Under the pieces are notes generated by a model, which saw nothing but the letters and a program-made list of their open reading frames with translations, had not been told where the DNA came from and ran no database searches. A program made the translations under genes and the position numbers. From an uncultured Clostridia bacterium (GTDB lineage Bacteria; Bacillota; Clostridia; Oscillospirales; Ruminococcaceae), in assembly GCA_944388825.1 (NCBI GenBank), contig CALXKG010000054.1:1-24629 (forward strand): a DNA stretch of 24,629 nt, read 5' to 3'. Shown in pieces: positions 7,202-14,283 of this stretch. Position 1 is the first letter of the stretch. The number at the start of each line of letters is the position of its first letter.

Positions 7202-8110
7202 ATGACAAAGACAGCGACAGCCGGGCGGAAGGTCCAGCGGACGGCTTCCGACAAGGTCTTCAACTTTTTCCTTTATCTGATCTGCGGGATCGGGGCGTTT
7301 ATCGTCCTGTACCCGATGTACTTTATCATCATCGCCTCCTTCTCCGACCCGACGGCGGTCAGCTCGGGCAACGTCGGGTTCTTCCCGGTGCGGCCGACGC
7401 TGGCGGGGTATGAGCGGCTGCTGGGGTACGCTTCCATCTGGCGGGGCTACCGCAACACCATCCTCTACACCGTCCTCGGCACCGCGATGATGCTGGCGGT
7501 CAATATCCCGGCCGCCTACGCCCTCTCCCGGAAGGACCTGGTCGGGCGGCGGATCATCAACCTGCTGCTCATCTTCCCGATGTTCTTCTCGGGCGGCCTG
7601 ATCCCGACCTACATGACCGTGCGCAATTTCGGGCTGGTCGACAATTTCTGGGTCATGATCATCCCCTTCTCGGTCGTCACCTATTATGTCATCGTCGCCC
7701 GGACCTTCTTTGAAAGCTCGCTGCCGGACGGCATCTGGGAGGCGGCGCAGATCGACGGCTGCGGCAACCTGCGGTTCTTCTTCTCCTTTGTCCTGCCCCT
7801 TTCCAAGGCGATCATCGCGGTCATCGCCCTGTGGGCGGCGGTCGGCATCTGGAACCAGTATTTCAACGCCTTGATCTACCTGCGCAGCGACTACCTCCAG
7901 CCGCTCCAGATCATCCTCCGCTCGATCCTCATCAGCAACCAGAACATGGCCAGCATGACCACCGGCTCGGCGGCCCAGGAGGCCCAGGAGCTGGCGGAAC
8001 TGATCAAATACGCGGTCATCGTCGTGTCCTCCGCCCCGATCATGTGTATGTACCCCTTTGTACAGAAGTACTTCAACCAGGGCGTCATGATCGGCGCGAT
8101 GAAGGGCTGA
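7202..8110 (+). CDS. CUT1 sugar ABC transporter permease, YtcP/LplC type
   Basis: A 302-aa partner permease (MalG side). The N-terminus DKVFNFFLYLICGIGAFIVLYP leads into the first membrane helix, and further segments include NLLLIFPMFFSGGLIPTYM, typical of the YtcP/LplC family. The EAA loop is WEAAQIDGCGNLRFFFSFVLP. The C-terminus is the family form FVQKYFNQGVMIGAMKG. GGAAAGGAAGG ends about 9 nt before the ATG. It is translated from the same transcript as the upstream permease and forms the heterodimeric channel with it; the binding lipoprotein follows after 90 bp. Confidence 0.93.
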   Translation: MTKTATAGRKVQRTASDKVFNFFLYLICGIGAFIVLYPMYFIIIASFSDPTAVSSGNVGFFPVRPTLAGYERLLGYASIWRGYRNTILYTVLGTAMMLAVNIPAAYALSRKDLVGRRIINLLLIFPMFFSGGLIPTYMTVRNFGLVDNFWVMIIPFSVVTYYVIVARTFFESSLPDGIWEAAQIDGCGNLRFFFSFVLPLSKAIIAVIALWAAVGIWNQYFNALIYLRSDYLQPLQIILRSILISNQNMASMTTGSAAQEAQELAELIKYAVIVVSSAPIMCMYPFVQKYFNQGVMIGAMKG

Positions 8111-8200
8111 GCCTTCCGGAAACAGGTTATCAACCACCGTCTGTCCCGTGCCCCGCTTGCCGGGGGCGCGGCTGAATACAAAAGAAAAGGAGCTATTGCT

Positions 8201-9823
8201 ATGAAATCCAAGAAGATCCTCTGCGCGCTGCTTGCCCTTACGATGTTTGCCTCGATGACCGCCTGCTCGGACGGCGGCGACGCTGCCCCCACCAGCGGCG
8301 ACGGGAGCACCGCCGCTTCCGATAACGGCGGCGATGCGGCTGAAGGCGCCGGACAGACCGATTTTGAGATCGCGATCGTCCGCTGGTCGGAAGCCTGGGG
8401 CACCACCTACAGCGAGACCGCTTTCCTGCAGGAAGCCGCCGAAGCGACCGGCGCCAACGTCACCTGGCAGACCTTCTACTCCACCGACTGGAGCGAACAG
8501 AAATCGCTGCTGCTCGCATCCGGCGACCTGCCCGACGCCTTCTTCGGCTCCAACGCGCTGACCGATGCCGATATCGCCCAGAACAAGCCCAGCCTGTATG
8601 AGCTGACCGACCTGATCGCCGAGAATATGCCCAACCTCTCCAAAATTCTCAGCGAGGACGAGACGGTCAAGGCCATCTGCACCGACCCCAACGGCGAGAT
8701 CTATTCGCTGCCCAAGAAGCTGCCGCTCCGCCCGCTGACCGCGAACGAGTGGTACATCAACAACGACTTCCTTGCGGCCCTCGGCATGGAGGCGCCCGAC
8801 ACCCTCGACGAGCTGACCGATTATATGATCGCGGTCGGGCAGAATGACCCCGACGGCAACGGCGAGGACGATACCTTCGGGTATATCAACGGCAGCGCGA
8901 CGCTGGCGGACGATATCAACAACATCATGATCCCCTTCGGCCTGCAGTGCTCCCGCGCCGGCAACTTCATGACGCTGGACGCCGACGGCAACCCGCTGTT
9001 CGCCCCGACCGCCGAGACCTATAAGGACGCGGTCAAGTGGATGAAGGAGCTTTACGACAACCGCGGCCTCGACCCCGAGCACTTCACCCAGGATTCCTCG
9101 ATGGTCAACGCGAAGGTGCAGGCGGAAGGCGGCTCCAAGGCGGGCATCGTCTCCCAGTGGTCCGCGGACGCCGAGACCGGCGCAAACGTAGGCCAGTTCA
9201 CCGTTATGAAGTCGGTCCAGGGCCCCGACGGCAACCGTTACTGCGAATCCGACCCGACCTTCTTAAACTACGGCAGAAACGAACTGGTCGTTACCGTCGC
9301 CTGTGAGAACCCGGCGCTGCTGCTCCAGTGGGCCGACTACTTCTATACCGATCTCGCCTCCCTCCAGACCTATTACGGCTCGATCGGCGACGGCAAGGTC
9401 GCGGACAACGGGGACGGCACCTATGAGGTCCTGCTGCCCGATGACGGCACCTCGCTCGACGCCTCCTGCTGGACCTGGTCCTTCCGCGACCACGGCCCCA
9501 AGTATATGAGCGAAGCGTTTGAGGCGAACGTCGTCCTCCCGACCGACCAGGGCGACGGCGCGAAGCTGCTGGACGACGAGGTCAACAAGGAATACGCCAG
9601 CAACACCTTCCCGGTCTGCTACTATACCGATGAGCAGCTGACCCAGCTGACCTCCCTGACCACCGATATCTACAACTATGTCGAGGCGCAGTACGCCCAC
9701 TGGGTAGTCGACGGCGGTATTGATGAGGAATGGGACGCCTACATCGAGCAGTTGAACGCCATGGGCCTGGAGCAGGTGCTGGAGATCCAGAACGCCGCCT
9801 ATCAGACCTACCTGAACGCCTGA
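8201..9823 (+). CDS. Extracellular sugar-binding lipoprotein of the ABC transporter
   Basis: A 540-aa solute-binding protein. The signal peptide has a basic start (MKSKK), a hydrophobic core and the lipobox SMTAC, so Cys22 should be lipidated and hold the mature protein on the outer face of the membrane. A Gly/Asp/Ser/Ala-rich tether (residues 23-50) follows. The mature part matches the large LplA/YtcQ-type binding proteins (about 500-560 aa), which take oligosaccharides; motifs such as YSLPKKLPLRPLTANEWYINNDFL are typical of this class. AAAAGGAG at 8185-8192 precedes the ATG. It closes the transporter operon and is followed by a strong terminator. The bound sugar cannot be read from the sequence. 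Confidence 0.93.
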   Translation: MKSKKILCALLALTMFASMTACSDGGDAAPTSGDGSTAASDNGGDAAEGAGQTDFEIAIVRWSEAWGTTYSETAFLQEAAEATGANVTWQTFYSTDWSEQKSLLLASGDLPDAFFGSNALTDADIAQNKPSLYELTDLIAENMPNLSKILSEDETVKAICTDPNGEIYSLPKKLPLRPLTANEWYINNDFLAALGMEAPDTLDELTDYMIAVGQNDPDGNGEDDTFGYINGSATLADDINNIMIPFGLQCSRAGNFMTLDADGNPLFAPTAETYKDAVKWMKELYDNRGLDPEHFTQDSSMVNAKVQAEGGSKAGIVSQWSADAETGANVGQFTVMKSVQGPDGNRYCESDPTFLNYGRNELVVTVACENPALLLQWADYFYTDLASLQTYYGSIGDGKVADNGDGTYEVLLPDDGTSLDASCWTWSFRDHGPKYMSEAFEANVVLPTDQGDGAKLLDDEVNKEYASNTFPVCYYTDEQLTQLTSLTTDIYNYVEAQYAHWVVDGGIDEEWDAYIEQLNAMGLEQVLEIQNAAYQTYLNA

Positions 9824-9858
9824 TAACCTGAAATACTTCCTCTTTGATCCTTCATAGC

Positions 9859-9906
9859 GCGCCGGGCGGCAGTGGTTTACGGAAACCGCTGCCGCCCGGC
9901 GCTTTT
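9859..9906 (+). terminator. Terminator of the transporter operon
   Basis: A 20-bp stem with one G-T wobble and a 4-nt loop (arms 9859-9878 and 9883-9902), followed by TTTT. Confidence 0.9.
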
Positions 9907-9915
9907 GCAGACAGG

Positions 9916-9946
9916 AAAAGCCCGGCAGCGGGTAACTGCCGGGCCT
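9916..9946 (-). terminator. Terminator of the GH3 gene
   Basis: A perfect 9-bp stem GCCCGGCAG/CTGCCGGGC (9920-9928 with 9936-9944); on the minus strand it is followed by TTTTCC. It lies 28 bp past the GH3 stop codon. Confidence 0.8.
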
Positions 9947-9971
9947 TTGATCGGATCGGGTTATACGGGGA

Positions 9972-11681
9972 TCATTTGTCCGCGTTGAACAGGCCGACAT
10001 AGGCGTCGACCGGGGAGGTACCCTTGAAGGTGCTCTCGCCGGCGATCTTTTCGGCCAGCGTCTCGACGACGATGTCCTCGGAGGTGTAGGCGTTGATGTA
10101 GGTGGGGATCCGGGGGGCGTCGAGCAGGTGGTAGGGGTTGTCGATCGAAACCATCATCGTCGGGACGTCGTGGATCATCTGCGGGACGGTCGCACGGTGG
10201 CCCGGCCAGGTGATGCGGGCGGCGGAATCGGAGCCGTTGGTCTCGATGTTGCAGAAGTAGAGGATGACGTCGTACTTCTTCTTGAACTCCTCGATCTTCA
10301 TGCTGCCGATGGCGGAGTCCTTTTCCTCTTCGTCGTAGACGGTGACGTTAAAGCCCTTTTCTTCCAGCTTTTTGATGAACAGCGGGGCGTAGTCGCCGCG
10401 GGTGTTGTGGTAGCCGGGCTTGTCGCCGATGACCACCAGATAGATGTTCTTCTGTTTCGCGGGGTCAAGCGGCAGCAGGTGCTGGGTATCCTTGACCAGC
10501 GTGATGCCCTTGTCGGCGATCTCCTTGGCGAGGGCATGGCCTTCGCCTTTTTCGAAGATCTCCAGTGCTTCGACCGGCGGGACGAGGGTGCCGGCCGCCT
10601 TTTTCTCGGGCAGGTGCATCTTCGCCTTCAGGCCGAGGACGCGGCGGAGGGCTTCGTCCAGCCGTTCCATCGTCAGGGTGCCGTCTTCCAGGCCCTGTTT
10701 CATATAGTTGAAGTCTTCCTCGATGTCGCGGGAGAAGAGGAAGATGTCGGCGCCGTTGGCAATAGACAGCGGGACCGCTTTGCTTCTCGGGATGATCTCG
10801 GTAAAGCCGCCCATCGTGGTGGCGTCGGTGACGATCAGGCCGTTGAAGCCCATCTTGCCGCGGAGCAGCTTATTGTGCAGGTCGGCGTTTAACGAGCCGG
10901 GGAGGATGTCCTCGTCCTTGACGTCGGGGTCGTAGTAACGGGTGTAGGCCGGCTGGAGGATGTGGGCGCTCATCAGCGTCTCGATCCCGTCGTCGATCAT
11001 GCCCTGGTAGACCTTGCCGTAGGTGGCGTCCCACTCTTCGACCGATAGGGAGTTGATCGAGGCGAGGAAGTGCTGGTCACGGCCGTCGACGCCGTCGCCC
11101 GGCCAGTGCTTGACGCAGGGGACGAGGCCGCCGTCCCGCATACCCTGGGCGATCCGGCGGGCGAAGGTGAGGACCTTGTCCGGGTCGGAGCCGAAGGAGC
11201 GGACGTTGGTGATGGGGTTTAAGGGATTGTAGTCGATGTCGACGACCGGGCCGAAGTTCCAGTTGGCGCCGACCGCCGCGCACTCTTTCGCGCAGATCAG
11301 GCCGGTCTTGTAGGCCAGTTCCGGGTCGCCGGTCGCGCCGATCTGCATCTGGTGGCCGCAGGCGGTGCCGTCCATGATCATGTTGCTGGCGCCGCGGTCG
11401 AGGTCGCCGCAGATGAAGACGGGGATGTCGTAGTAATCCTGGAAGCCTTTGATCTTTTCGCGGATCTCTTTGGAGACTGCGCCGCGGAGCAGGAAGCCGT
11501 TGGGCTTCATGCCGATCTTTTCCAGCCGCTCGATCGTCTCGGCCGCCGTCTCGCTGGCGGGGCTGTTGAAGAGGAAGAGCTGGCCGACCTTTTCATCCAG
11601 GGACATCTTGCTGAGGGTGTCTTCTACCCAGGCGATCTGGCTGTCATCCAGATAGAAAGGCTTTGCGTGTAAATCTACCAT
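9972..11681 (-). CDS. Glycoside hydrolase family 3, NagZ-like signature
   Basis: A 569-aa GH3 enzyme with no signal peptide, so cytoplasmic. The N-terminal barrel (about 1-350) contains KHWPGDGVDGRDQH (191-204), which fits the KH-x-PG-x-G-x4-D-x-H motif that carries the Asp-His acid/base pair of NagZ-type beta-N-acetylglucosaminidases and related phosphorylases; here the pair is Asp202/His204. The expected nucleophile is Asp286 in GLIVTDATTM. A second alpha/beta domain (about 385-569) follows, which short NagZ proteins lack but YbbD-like members have. The gene faces the transporter operon convergently and has its own consensus promoter. It probably cuts a beta-linked residue from the imported oligosaccharide; beta-glucosidase, hexosaminidase or phosphorolytic activity remain possible. 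Start ATG 11681 has GAAAGGATG upstream on the minus strand. Confidence 0.88.
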   Translation of the reverse strand: MVDLHAKPFYLDDSQIAWVEDTLSKMSLDEKVGQLFLFNSPASETAAETIERLEKIGMKPNGFLLRGAVSKEIREKIKGFQDYYDIPVFICGDLDRGASNMIMDGTACGHQMQIGATGDPELAYKTGLICAKECAAVGANWNFGPVVDIDYNPLNPITNVRSFGSDPDKVLTFARRIAQGMRDGGLVPCVKHWPGDGVDGRDQHFLASINSLSVEEWDATYGKVYQGMIDDGIETLMSAHILQPAYTRYYDPDVKDEDILPGSLNADLHNKLLRGKMGFNGLIVTDATTMGGFTEIIPRSKAVPLSIANGADIFLFSRDIEEDFNYMKQGLEDGTLTMERLDEALRRVLGLKAKMHLPEKKAAGTLVPPVEALEIFEKGEGHALAKEIADKGITLVKDTQHLLPLDPAKQKNIYLVVIGDKPGYHNTRGDYAPLFIKKLEEKGFNVTVYDEEEKDSAIGSMKIEEFKKKYDVILYFCNIETNGSDSAARITWPGHRATVPQMIHDVPTMMVSIDNPYHLLDAPRIPTYINAYTSEDIVVETLAEKIAGESTFKGTSPVDAYVGLFNADK

Positions 11682-11764
11682 GTTGGATCATCCTTTCCAA
11701 AATAAAATACCAATGGGCAAAGCAGACGGACGCCGGTATCCCCGGCGAGCCTGATTTTGATTAT

Positions 11765-11793
11765 ATTATACCATTATTTTCCCGGGACGTCAA
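11765..11793 (-). promoter_or_regulatory. Promoter of the GH3 gene
   Basis: Read on the minus strand: TTGACG (11793-11788), a 17-bp spacer, TATAAT (11770-11765). An imperfect dyad, AACTG...CAGTT, spans about 11792-11810 just upstream and overlaps the -35 box; on the minus strand it includes one GTTTAG half-site (11806-11801). Confidence 0.85.
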
Positions 11794-11871
11794 CTGATTT
11801 CTAAACAGTTTGCCCGAACCGGCCTGCGGAAGGATGGAACAAAAAAATCCGATGGGAAGGGAAAAAAGTTA

Positions 11872-11900
11872 TATACAAAAATCGCCCCGTATGGTATATT
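11872..11900 (+). promoter_or_regulatory. Probable promoter of uxuA
   Basis: TATACA (11872-11877), a 17-bp spacer and TATATT (11895-11900), with an extended -10 TGG directly before it. This is weaker than the other promoters of the locus and lacks the GTTTAGCG palindrome, so uxuA may be controlled separately. Confidence 0.55.
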
Positions 11901-11937
11901 GGAGACAGCAGGTCAATACAGGAAAGGGGACTTATAT

Positions 11938-13005
11938 ATGAAGATGTCATTCCGCTGGTACGGGCCGGACGACCCGGTCACGCTCCGGAATATCCGCCAG
12001 ATCCCGGGGATGGAGGCGGTCGTCACCGCCGTCTACGACGTCCCGGTGGGGGAGGTCTGGAGCCGGGAATCCATCGCGGCGCTCAAAAACGAGACGGAGG
12101 CCGCCGGGCTTTCCTTCGAGGTGATCGAAAGCATCCCGGTGCACGAGGATATCAAGCTGGGCAAGCCCTCCCGGGACAGGCTGATCGAGAATTACCGCGA
12201 GAATATACGGCGGGTGGCCGAGGCGGGGGTAAAGTGCGTCTGCTACAACTTCATGCCGGTCTTCGACTGGACCCGGACCGAGCTGGACCACAGGCTGCCG
12301 GACGGCTCCACCTCCCTCATCTACGACAGCCGGCAGGTGGAGAAGGTAAACCCCCTCCACACCGATTCCGACCTGACCCTCCCCGGCTGGGACGCCAGCT
12401 ACACCCGGGAAGAGCTGCGGGCGGTCGTCGCGCAGTACCAGTCGGTCACCGAGGAAGATATGTGGGAGAACCTCTCCTACTTCCTCCATAAGGTTATCCC
12501 GGTGGCGGCGGCGTGCGGGGTCAATATGGCGATCCATCCGGACGACCCCTGCTGGAGCATCTTTGGGCTGCCGCGGATCATCACCTGCGAGGAAAACCTC
12601 GACCGGTTTTTGTCGCTGGTGGACGACCCCCGCAACGGGATCACCCTCTGCACCGGGAGCCTTGGGTGCAGCGCCAAAAACGACCTGCCCCGGATGGCGG
12701 CCAAGTATGCGAAGATGGGGCGGGTGCACTTTGCCCACCTGCGCAACGTCCTCTTAACCGATACCGGCTTTGAGGAACGGGGGCACCTTTCCTGCGGCGG
12801 GAGCCTCGATATGTACGCGATCGTCAAAGGGCTTGTGGAGAACGGCTTTGACGGCTATGTCCGCCCCGACCACGGGCGGATGATCTGGGGCGAGACCGGC
12901 CGGGCCGGGTACGGGCTGTACGACCGGGCGCTCGGGGCTTGTTATTTAAACGGGCTGTTTGAGGCGGCGGAGAAGGAAATGGGGAAAACGAAGAGGGAAG
13001 AATGA
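11938..13005 (+). CDS. uxuA: Mannonate dehydratase
   Basis: A 355-aa UxuA that dehydrates D-mannonate to 2-keto-3-deoxy-D-gluconate in hexuronate breakdown. The N-terminus MKMSFRWYGPDDPVTL is the standard UxuA start. Metal-ligand positions are visible as MAIHPDDP (His200), TLCTGS (Cys238), FAHLRN (His267) and RPDHGR (Asp311), matching the His/Cys/His/Asp Mn site of the family. The size is that of the short Gram-positive form. I choose ATG 11938 because AGGAAAGGGG ends 8 nt upstream; an ATG at 11899 would add a tail not seen in the family. A hairpin with a short T tract follows the gene, then a repeat element, then the SDR gene for the preceding pathway step. KduD/KdgK/KdgA functions for the next steps are not in the window. 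Confidence 0.96.
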   Translation: MKMSFRWYGPDDPVTLRNIRQIPGMEAVVTAVYDVPVGEVWSRESIAALKNETEAAGLSFEVIESIPVHEDIKLGKPSRDRLIENYRENIRRVAEAGVKCVCYNFMPVFDWTRTELDHRLPDGSTSLIYDSRQVEKVNPLHTDSDLTLPGWDASYTREELRAVVAQYQSVTEEDMWENLSYFLHKVIPVAAACGVNMAIHPDDPCWSIFGLPRIITCEENLDRFLSLVDDPRNGITLCTGSLGCSAKNDLPRMAAKYAKMGRVHFAHLRNVLLTDTGFEERGHLSCGGSLDMYAIVKGLVENGFDGYVRPDHGRMIWGETGRAGYGLYDRALGACYLNGLFEAAEKEMGKTKREE

Positions 13006-13043
13006 ATAATAAATAACGAATCATGAAGAATGAAAAGTTGCGG

Positions 13044-13071
13044 ATGGAAACGCTCCGCGTTTCCATGTTTT
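13044..13071 (+). terminator. Hairpin after uxuA
   Basis: A perfect 10-bp stem ATGGAAACGC/GCGTTTCCAT with a 3-nt loop, followed by GTTTTA. It could terminate uxuA transcripts. The same GGAAACGC arm recurs inside the adjacent repeat element, so it may instead belong to that element. Confidence 0.55.
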
Positions 13072-13073
13072 AT

Positions 13074-13319
13074 ATTTCAAGGAATAATACAACTTTTCGG
13101 AAGGCACGAACCTCAGCCTCCCTCCCCGAGGGAGGTGGCGCGGATGCGCCGGAAGGAGTGGCGTTTCCCAGCGAAGCTGGAAACGCTTAAAACGCTTAAG
13201 AAGCTTGTGCGTTGCTCAATTCTTTCGCAACCCCACTCCTTCAGTCGGCATTCGCCGACAGCTCCCTCGGAGAGGGAGCCTCTTAGGTGGTGCCTTTCCA
13301 TTAAGTTATTCCTTGAAAT
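13074..13319. repeat. Palindromic MITE-like element between uxuA and uxuB
   Basis: A 246-bp non-coding element with perfect 14-bp terminal inverted repeats, ATTTCAAGGAATAA (13074-13087) and its complement (13306-13319). Inside, an imperfect second pair of inverted arms runs from GGAAGGCAC and GCCTCCCTC on the left to GAGGGAGCC and GTGCCTTTCC on the right. Small hairpins are nested within: CCTCCCTC/GAGGGAGG, GGCGC/GCGCC, GCGTTTCC..GGAAACGC around CAGCGAAGCTG, GTTGC/GCAAC, GTCGGC/GCCGAC and GCTCCCTC/GAGGGAGC. I recall similar GCCTCCCTC...GAGGGAGGC repeats scattered in Ruminococcaceae genomes. No transposase is encoded and I could not define a target-site duplication. It ends 12 bp before the uxuB ribosome binding site. 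Confidence 0.8.
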
Positions 13320-13346
13320 CTTAAGTTTTTCAAGGAGGGACCCTAT

Positions 13347-14195
13347 ATGAAACTTCCACTCAATACCGACCTGACCGGAAAAGTCGCGGTCGTCACCGGC
13401 GCTGGCGGCGTCCTCTGCTCGATGTTTGCGCGGGCGCTGGCGGCGGCCGGGGCGAAGGTCGCGCTGCTGGATATCAACGGGGAGGCGGTCGAGAAAGCCG
13501 CCGCCGCTATCCGGGCAGAAGGGTATATGGCGCAGGGGTATAAGTGCGACGTGCTGGACAAAAACGCGCTGGAGGCGGTGCGTGAGAAGGTAAACGCCGA
13601 GCTTGGGCGCTGCGATATCCTGTTAAACGGGGCGGGCGGCAACAACGCGCGGGCCAATACCGACCTGGAGCAGTACCATCCCGGCGACCTGGAAAAGGAG
13701 GTCAAGACCTTTTTCGACCTTGAACAGGCGGGGGTGGAATGGGTGTTCCGGTTAAACTTCATCGGGACGCTGCTGCCGACCCAGGTGTTCGGGAAGGATA
13801 TGGCCGAAAAAGAGGGCTGCAATATCGTCAACATCTCTTCGATGAACGCCTTTACGCCGCTGACCAAAATCCCCGCCTATTCGGGCGCGAAAGCGGCAAT
13901 CAGCAACTTTACCCAGTGGCTCGCCGTCCATTTTGCGCCGTCGGGCATCCGGGTCAACGCGTTGGCGCCCGGGTTCTTTGTCACCAACCAGAACCGCGGC
14001 CTTCTCTTTAACCCCGACGGGTCGCCGTCTGAGCGGGCGGGGAAGATCTTGCGGGAGACGCCGATGGGGCGGTTTGGCGAAGCGGAAGAGCTGGTGGGGG
14101 CGCTGCTGTTCCTCATCAACAACGACGCCGCCGGTTTTATCACCGGGGTCGTGCTGCCGGTGGACGGTGGGTTCTCGGCCTATTCCGGCGTGTAA
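13347..14195 (+). CDS. uxuB: SDR fructuronate reductase (D-mannonate oxidoreductase)
   Basis: A 282-aa short-chain dehydrogenase that matches the YjmF-type enzyme replacing classical UxuB in many Firmicutes: D-fructuronate plus NAD(P)H to D-mannonate. The nucleotide-binding motif is VVTGAGGVLC (15-24), with a Cys where most SDRs have the last Gly of the motif, as I recall for this subfamily. LNGAGG (93-98) is the NAG-type motif. The catalytic triad is Ser165 in NISSMNAF, Tyr178 and Lys182 in YSGAK, and the C-terminus has the usual PVDGGF. AAGGAGGG (13332-13339) precedes the ATG. Its product is the substrate of the upstream UxuA. With the repeat element between them it is unclear whether the two share a transcript. 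The SDR family is certain; the exact substrate comes from context and resemblance. Confidence 0.88.
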   Translation: MKLPLNTDLTGKVAVVTGAGGVLCSMFARALAAAGAKVALLDINGEAVEKAAAAIRAEGYMAQGYKCDVLDKNALEAVREKVNAELGRCDILLNGAGGNNARANTDLEQYHPGDLEKEVKTFFDLEQAGVEWVFRLNFIGTLLPTQVFGKDMAEKEGCNIVNISSMNAFTPLTKIPAYSGAKAAISNFTQWLAVHFAPSGIRVNALAPGFFVTNQNRGLLFNPDGSPSERAGKILRETPMGRFGEAEELVGALLFLINNDAAGFITGVVLPVDGGFSAYSGV

Positions 14196-14206
14196 TGGAT
14201 ATAGGA

Positions 14207-14244
14207 AACGCCCGGGCTCCCTGTTGGGATGCCCGGGCGTTTTT
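14207..14244 (+). terminator. Terminator between convergent uxuB and macro-domain gene
   Basis: Stem AACGCCCGGGC/GCCCGGGCGTT (14207-14217 with 14231-14241) followed by TTTTTG. On the minus strand it is followed by TTTCC, so it may also serve the convergent gene that ends at 14284. Confidence 0.88.
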
Positions 14245-14283
14245 GCATGGGGGGTATTGGATAATTGACATAGTACCCCAGGG

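Noticed and set aside
6314..9082. A 922-codon open frame on the minus strand
   Set aside because: It lies wholly antisense to the two permeases and the binding protein, shows no recognisable domain, and is rich in Asp/Arg/Gly/Val as expected for antisense reading of GC-rich coding DNA.
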